Assembly (NCBI GenBank): GCA_009731375.1
Contig: BJOX01000039.1
Location: 413,605 to 437,835, forward strand
DNA: 24,231 bases
Source of the DNA: Paulinella micropora
Lineage: Eukaryota > Cercozoa > Imbricatea > Euglyphida
Reading direction: 5' to 3'
In this document: positions 19,767 through 24,231 of the stretch, piece by piece
Numbering within the stretch: the stretch's first letter is position 1
Layout: each line of letters begins with the position of its first letter
Position numbers and translations under genes: made by a program
Notes under the pieces: generated by a model
What the model saw: only the letters and a program-made list of their open reading frames with translations
What the model was told of the DNA's origin: nothing
Databases searched by the model: none

Positions 19767-19955
19767 ATATATATATATATGTATATATATATATAATATA
19801 TATTCTCCCTCCAGTGGTAGAAATATACACGTAAATATTGTATGTAATATCACATCGTATCGCATATCATGTCATATTTCGGTCGTATCAGATAGATATA
19901 GATATAGATTATAGATAATAGATATAGGTATAGATATAGATATAGATATATAGAC
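19767..19955 (+). repeat. AT tract and GATATA repeats
   Basis: An AT palindrome (19767-19801) is followed by a unique patch and then GATATA/GATAGATATA repeats to about 19955. Confidence 0.85.
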
Positions 19956-19966
19956 AAGGACGGGAC

Positions 19967-20062
19967 CTGCGCGGCGCGATTGAGGCGCATGGTGTGTGAG
20001 CGTAGCAGGGACTTCTTGAGCTTGGGGATGGGAAATGGCTTAGGCAGAATCTCGTCCAGGCC
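19967..20062 (-). CDS. Exon: receiver Lys box and last helix
   Basis: 96 nt, 32 codons in phase 0, between CTGTGTAG| and GCGCAG|GTCCCG. It reads [17 protein letters not shown], then a basic helix ending NRAAQ. Lys-Pro after four hydrophobic or acidic residues is the conserved receiver Lys, which contacts the phosphoryl group. The first Gly completes the motif ECLEA-G that begins in the previous exon, so the junction falls exactly where the family needs it. Unlike the other receiver exons, I see no truncated copies of it. Confidence 0.85.
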
Positions 20063-20142
20063 CTACACAGATGGATGGATGGATGGATGGATGGATAGAT
20101 GGATGGATGGGATGGATGGATGGATAGATGGATTGATAGATG

Positions 20143-20207
<65 letters not shown>

Positions 20208-22176
20208 AGATAAGATAAGATAAGAGATAAGATAAGATAAGATAGACCTAACTGCCTACCTACCATACATACCACTTCTAGACATTCTTGTTGTTCGTGA
20301 GGTAGACAGGACACTGTCACAACTACCTTCGCAACCTACCTACCTACCTACCTACCTACCTACATAGATTCACGCATACCGCTTCTAAGCATTCTTGTTG
20401 TTCGTGAGGTAGACAGGACACTGTCACAACTACCTTTGCAACCTACCTACCTACCTACCTACCTATCTACCTACCTGCCTACCTACCTACCTACCTACCT
20501 ACCTACCATACATACCACTTCTAGACATTCTTGTTGTTCGTGAGGTAGACAGAACACTGTCACAACTACCTTCGCAACCTAACTACCTACCTACCTACCT
20601 ACCTACCTACCTACCTACCTATCTACTAACTCCCTACCTACCTACCTACCTACCTACCTACTTACCTACTACCTACCTACCTACCTACCTATCTACCTAC
20701 CTATCTACCTACCTATCTACCTACCTACCATACATGCCCCGCTGCTAGACATTCTTGCTGTTCGTGAGGTAGACAGGACACTGTCACAACTACCTTCGCA
20801 ACCTACCTACCTACCTACCTACCTACCTACCTATCTACCTACCTACCTACCTACCTATCTACCTACCTACCTACCTATCTATCTACCTACCTACCTACCT
20901 ACCTACCTACCTACCTATCTACCTACCTACCTACCTATCTATCTGCCTACCTACCTACCTACCTACCTATCTACCTACCTACCTACCTACCTACCTATCT
21001 ACCTATCTACCTACCTATCTACCTACCTATCTACCTACCTACCTACCTACCTACCTACCTACATAGCTTTACGCATACCGCTTCTAGACATTCTTGTTGT
21101 TCGTGAGGTAGACAGGACACTGTCACAACTACCTTCGCAACCTACCTATCTACCTATCTACCTACCTACATAGCTTTACGCATACCGCTTCTAAGCATTC
21201 TTGTTGTTCGTGAGGTAGACAGGACACTGTCACAACTACCTTCGCAACCTACCTACCTACCTACCTACCTACCTACCTACTTACCTACTTACCTATCTAC
21301 CTACCTACCTACCTACCTACCTATCTACCTCCTACCTACCTACCTACCTACCTACCTATCTATCTATCTACCTACCTACTACCTACATAGCTTTACGCAT
21401 ACCACTTCTAGACATTCTTGTTGTTCGTGAAGTAGACAGGACACTGTCACAAGTACCTTCGCAACCTACCTACCTACCTACCTACCTACATCGCTTTACG
21501 CATACCGCTTCTAAGCATTCTTGTTGTTCGTGAGGAAGACATGACGCTGTGACTGCTACGATCGGCATCACGTCCGGACCATACCGCGCCCTGATAGATA
21601 GAGATCAATAGGCAGGTAGGTATGCAGGTAGGTAGGCAGGTAGGTAGGTAGGCAGGCAGGTAGGTAGGTAGGTAGGTAGGTAGGTAGATAGATAGGTAGA
21701 TAGATGAGATATCGACTAATGTCAGAAAAAAGGAGCTTCTGATTTCGTCAACCAAGGAAGTCTGTGGGTAAAGTATTAACCCGATGCCCAGCTAAGCCGT
21801 GATGTTTGCACGGAAGGGACTGATACAGGCGATACCAAAGCTCCCTAGTACCAGGCGGGGCCAGGGCTCGTTCCATAAGCGCCCCTTGCAGAACGAGCTC
21901 CCACCTCCATTACAGAGGACCCAGTAAGCAGATGGAGTTTCGAGACTGGTCGACAGTCTAGTATAAACCGACAGAGCACTGTGGGTTTTATTCCGGGCTC
22001 AACAAGCGAGAAAGGGCACCCTGAGGGAATAGGATTGTGCTTCCCGTCGCTATTTCGGCATGTGACTTATAGGCGTATGGCTAGGCACACATAAGGCACC
22101 CCACCACGGGCCCAGCACACCCACACCATCCCCTAATTCTCTGTCTGTCGACAGATGGCACCCATTTCAAAAAACC

Positions 22177-22244
<68 letters not shown>

Positions 22245-22441
22245 TACTATGTTTTCTTATCCGACGACATAGGAATCACTTGATTGACGGATAAAGAGGT
22301 AGATAGATAAATGAATAAATTGATGAATAAAAATATGAGAGAGAGAGAGAGAGAGAGAGAAAAGAGAGAGAGAGAGAGAGAGAGAGCGAGTGTATGTATA
22401 TATCTATCTATCTATCTATCTATCTATATATATATATATAC

Positions 22442-22500
<59 letters not shown>

Positions 22501-22538
22501 AACCGTATGAGTTTGGTCGCCTCTTTGCCGTTCATGAC

Positions 22539-22626
<88 letters not shown>

Positions 22627-22714
22627 ACCGTATGAGTTTGGTCGCCTCTTTGCCGTTCATGACAGGCATCATGATGTCCATAAAGATAATATCGAAGGGA
22701 GGAGAAGCGTAGCC
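19967..22714 (-). CDS. Spliced receiver-domain gene (hybrid kinase or regulator), partial
   Basis: Three minus-strand exons (22629-22714, 21506-21590, 19967-20062; 86, 85 and 96 nt) join at AG/GT sites in phases 2 and 0 into 89 open codons. The product covers the receiver domain from strand 3 onward: phospho-acceptor Asp in [11 protein letters not shown] (codon at 22676-22678), Thr in PIVAVTAS (21548-21550), and Lys in EILPKPF (20039-20041). The spacings, 30 and 22 residues, equal those of CheY D57-T87-K109. Receivers accept phosphate from His in two-component relays, in the cytosol or nucleus. The N-terminal acidic pair is missing and must be encoded to the right of the window. Introns of 1038 and 1443 nt are mostly microsatellite. 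Whether this ends a hybrid histidine kinase or is a free regulator cannot be seen. Confidence 0.85.
20071..20250 (+). repeat. GATG, GATA and GATAA arrays
   Basis: GATG/GATA units to about 20180, then a pentanucleotide GATAA run to about 20243. They lie in the intron upstream of the Lys exon on the minus strand. Confidence 0.95.
20268..21465 (-). repeat. Seven truncated copies of the Thr exon within CTAC repeats
   Basis: A 68-bp core occurs at 20268-20335, 20375-20442, 20511-20578, 20733-20802, 21074-21141, 21181-21248 and 21398-21465, separated by CTAC (minus strand GTAG) arrays. On the minus strand each reads [17 protein letters not shown], followed by the splice donor G|GTATG. Several also keep CGTAAAGC from the intron start. 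They match the last two-thirds of the intact exon at 21506-21590 but lack its acceptor and start. The copies are nearly identical to one another and differ more from the exon. On the plus strand the core forms a hairpin, GACAG-GACA-CTGTC inside AGGTAG...CTACCT. Confidence 0.85.
21506..21590 (-). CDS. Exon: receiver Thr box
   Basis: 85 nt between TCTATCAG| and GAAGCG|GTATGCG. One base completes an Arg codon from the previous exon; 28 codons follow: [28 protein letters not shown]. This is receiver strand 4 (hydrophobic, ending in the Thr-Ala switch residues) and helix 4 (E-C-L-E-A before Gly). It is the only one of eight related copies with the complete 5' half and an acceptor, so it is taken as the functional exon. 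Its acceptor is preceded by TATC/CTCTATC repeats, which can serve as a pyrimidine tract. Confidence 0.85.
21597..21702 (+). repeat. GGTA/GATA array
   Basis: GTAG/GCAG/GATA units between the Thr exon and the 423-bp duplicated segment. Confidence 0.9.
21703..22125. repeat. 423-bp duplicated segment, copy 1
   Basis: Unique-looking, non-simple sequence repeated at 23191-23613 with no net indel (constant offset 1488) and about eight differences. It contains a hairpin with 8-bp arms, GCTCGTTC (21866) and GAACGAGC (21891). No open frame or recognised RNA was found. It lies in the intron between the Asp and Thr exons. Confidence 0.9.
22126..22500 (+). repeat. GATA, GA, TATC, AT and GT arrays
   Basis: A 40-bp unique edge, a GATA run (22168-22232), a unique gap, a GA tract (22337-22388), TATC, AT, then GT (22475-22500). 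All lie within the intron upstream of the Thr exon. Confidence 0.9.
22504..22541 (-). pseudogene. Truncated copy of the Asp exon, 3' half with donor
   Basis: On the minus strand it reads [12 protein letters not shown] then CG|GTTCAC, identical in the exon part to the end of 22629-22714. It lacks the acceptor and the Asp half. It lies downstream of the intact exon on the minus strand, separated by a GA tract. Confidence 0.85.
22542..22622 (+). repeat. GA dinucleotide tract
   Basis: About 80 bp of GA with one GG, between the intact Asp exon and its truncated 3' copy. Confidence 0.95.
22629..22714 (-). CDS. Exon: receiver phospho-acceptor Asp box
   Basis: 86 nt between CTATCTAG| and CATACG|GTATCT. 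Phase 0 at the start gives [20 protein letters not shown], then GKEATKLI, with two bases carried to the next exon. The order hydrophobic strand, Met-Asp, x-x-Met-Pro, x-Met-Asn-Gly is the receiver phosphorylation site signature. It is the only copy holding both the acceptor half and the donor half. The intron before it is TATC-rich, so a microsatellite again supplies the pyrimidine tract. Confidence 0.88.
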
Positions 22715-22715
22715 C

Positions 22716-22787
22716 TAGATAGAGATAGATAGATAGATTAGATAGATAGATAGATAGATAGATAGATATAGGTAAATAGATGATATA
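22716..22787 (+). repeat. GATA array
   Basis: GATA units with minor variants between the intact Asp exon and a decayed copy. Confidence 0.95.
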
Positions 22788-22835
22788 CATCATGATGTCA
22801 ATGAAGATACATATCGAACGGAGGAGGAGTGCGCC
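22788..22835 (-). pseudogene. Decayed copy of the Asp exon, 5' half
   Basis: On the minus strand TATCTAG| is followed by GGCGCACTCC and then a clear match to PPFD, but one indel shifts the frame and a TGA replaces the Met-Asp part. It ends at GACATCATGATG and runs into GATA-type repeat. Confidence 0.75.
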
Positions 22836-22836
22836 C

Positions 22837-22907
<71 letters not shown>

Positions 22908-23060
22908 GTAGATAGATAGATAAATAGATCGATCGATCGATCGATCGATAGATAGATAGATAAATAGATAAATAGATCGATAGATCGATCGATCGATAGA
23001 TAGATAGATAGATAGATAGATAGACAGATAGACAGATAGATAGATAGATAGATAGATAAT
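22836..23060 (+). repeat. GATA array with GATC interruptions
   Basis: GATA repeats with two runs of self-complementary GATC units near 22928-22950 and 22977-22996. Confidence 0.95.
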
Positions 23061-23107
23061 ATCATGATGTCCATCAAGACGATGTCAAAGGGAGGCACTG
23101 AGTCGCC
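23061..23107 (-). pseudogene. Truncated copy of the Asp exon, 5' half, acceptor kept
   Basis: On the minus strand TCTCTTCAG| is followed in phase 0 by [15 protein letters not shown], then directly by ATTATC repeat. The phospho-acceptor Asp is present, but MPVMNG and the donor are missing. Its differences from 22629-22714 are partly synonymous or conservative (IIF versus IVL). The preceding pyrimidine-rich run and AG look usable, so it could act as a decoy acceptor. Confidence 0.8.
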
Positions 23108-23190
23108 CTGAAGAGAAAGATAGATAGATAGATAGATAGGTAGATAGGTAGATAGGTAGATGGGCAGATGGATAGGTAGGTAGGTAGATA
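23108..23190 (+). repeat. GATA/GGTA array
   Basis: Simple repeats leading into the second copy of the 423-bp segment; copy 1 is preceded by similar GGTA/GATA units. Confidence 0.95.
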
Positions 23191-23612
23191 GATGAGATAT
23201 CGACTAATGTCAGAAAAAAGGAGCTTCTGATTTCGTCAACCAAGGAAGTCTGTGGGTAAAGTTCTGACCCGATGCCCAGCTAAGCCGTGATGTTTGCACG
23301 GAAGGGACTGATACAGGCGATACCAAACCTCCCTAGTACCAGGCGGGGCCAGGGCTCGTTCCATAAGCGCCCCTTGCAGAACGAGCTCCCACCTCCATTA
23401 CAGAGGGCCCAGTAAGCAGATGGAGTTTCGAGACTGTGCGACAGTCTAGTATAAACCGACAGAGCACTGTGGGTTTTATTCCGGGCTCAACAAGCGAGAA
23501 AGGGCACCCTGAGGGAACAGGATTGTGCTTCCCGTCGCTATTTCGGCATGTGACTTATAGGCGTATGGCTAGGCACACATAAGGCACCCCACCACGGGCC
23601 CAGCACACCCAC

Positions 23613-23613
<1 letters not shown>
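23191..23613. repeat. 423-bp duplicated segment, copy 2
   Basis: Matches 21703-22125 from GATGAGATATCGAC to AGCACACCCACA, about 98% identical by eye. Differences include ATTA versus TCTG near 23263, GT versus TG near 23436, and a few single bases. It lies upstream of the Asp exon on the minus strand, between two truncated Asp-exon copies. Confidence 0.9.
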
Positions 23614-23666
<53 letters not shown>

Positions 23667-23964
23667 TATGGATAGATAGATAGATAGATAGATAGATGGG
23701 TAGGTAGGTAGGTAGGTAGGTAGGAAGGAAGGTAGATGGGTAGGTAGGTAGGTAGGTAGGTAGGAAGGTATATGGGTAGGTACGTAGGTAGGTAGGTAGG
23801 TAGGTAGGTAGCTAGCTAGCTAGCTAGCTAGCTAGATAGATAGATAGATAGATAGATATATAGATAGATAGATAGATAGATAGGTAGGTAGGTAGGTAGG
23901 TAGGTAGGTAGGTAGATAGATAGATAGATAGATAGACAGCTAGATAGATAGATAGATAGATGAT
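23614..23964 (+). repeat. GATA, GGTA and GCTA arrays
   Basis: GATA, then GGTA with GGAA variants, a run of self-complementary CTAG units at 23811-23834, then GATA and GGTA again. Confidence 0.95.
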
Positions 23965-24011
23965 ATCATGATGTCCATAAAGATGACGTCAAAGGGAGGC
24001 GCAGTGCCACC
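23965..24011 (-). pseudogene. Truncated copy of the Asp exon, 5' half, acceptor lost
   Basis: On the minus strand TCTCTTCGG is followed by GGTAPPFDVIFMDIM, then repeat. Where the copy at 23061-23107 has CAG before the exon, this one has CGG, so the acceptor AG is gone. The frame is open and the Asp kept. Confidence 0.8.
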
Positions 24012-24037
24012 CCGAAGAGAAAGATAGAAAGGTAGAC

Positions 24038-24073
<36 letters not shown>

Positions 24074-24092
24074 CGAAAGAGAGATATGTGTG

Positions 24093-24231
<139 letters not shown>

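Noticed and set aside
20268-21465. CRISPR-like array (68-bp repeats with spacers)
   Set aside because: The spacers are CTAC simple repeats, the host is eukaryotic, and the repeats match an exon of the adjacent receiver gene.
23191-23613. A SINE reading of the 423-bp segment (minus-strand CGGCTTAGCTGG resembles a tRNA A box)
   Set aside because: The A-box-like motif is near the 3' end of that strand rather than the head, and no convincing B box or tail follows.

Overview
The window is nuclear DNA from a eukaryote. It holds a Ty1/copia LTR retrotransposon, fold-back repeats, and a spliced gene whose introns are packed with tetranucleotide microsatellites. The gene encodes a phosphorelay receiver domain like those of eukaryotic hybrid histidine kinases. 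Such kinases occur in plants, algae, fungi, amoebae and stramenopiles but not typically in animals, so a plant, alga or protist is most likely. The lineage cannot be fixed from sequence alone.

Layout. (1) 1-687: a low-complexity coding region (Lys/Glu-rich, then poly-Asn), open at the left edge. (2) 1393-2425: two adjacent AT-rich fold-back elements, each carrying a decamer minisatellite. (3) 3357-13304: a near-complete but decayed copia element with a 5-bp target-site duplication (CAATT). Its two LTRs differ by roughly 3% plus small indels. It carries gag, an extra Cys/His-rich segment, protease, integrase, a linker and RT/RNase H. The polyprotein is broken by about six frame changes and two TGA stops, and it has substitutions in the protease and RT active-site motifs. 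(4) 13310-15640: intergenic or intronic DNA with diverged repeats. (5) 15640-24231: about 8.6 kb dominated by TATG/CATA, TATC/GATA, CTAC/GTAG, GA and AT microsatellites, ending in a poly-G run that reaches the window edge.

The main discovery is inside region 5. Three short islands on the minus strand (22629-22714, 21506-21590, 19967-20062) join through AG/GT splice boundaries, in matching phase, into 89 codons of receiver domain. The phospho-acceptor Asp, the Thr and the Lys are spaced 30 and 22 residues apart, exactly as in CheY (D57, T87, K109). The introns between them are 1038 and 1443 nt. Around the intact exons the array holds truncated copies of the same exons. Copies of an exon's 5' part with its acceptor lie upstream of it, and copies of the 3' part with its donor lie downstream (seven copies for the Thr exon). 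The microsatellite introns therefore seem to have grown by repeatedly copying exon-intron junctions along with the simple repeat. Further short AG-island-GT segments at 18136-18210, 17740-17793, 16543-16595 and 14853-14936 may be downstream exons. The receiver's N-terminal part (the acidic Asp pair) and any kinase domains would lie beyond the right edge of the window.
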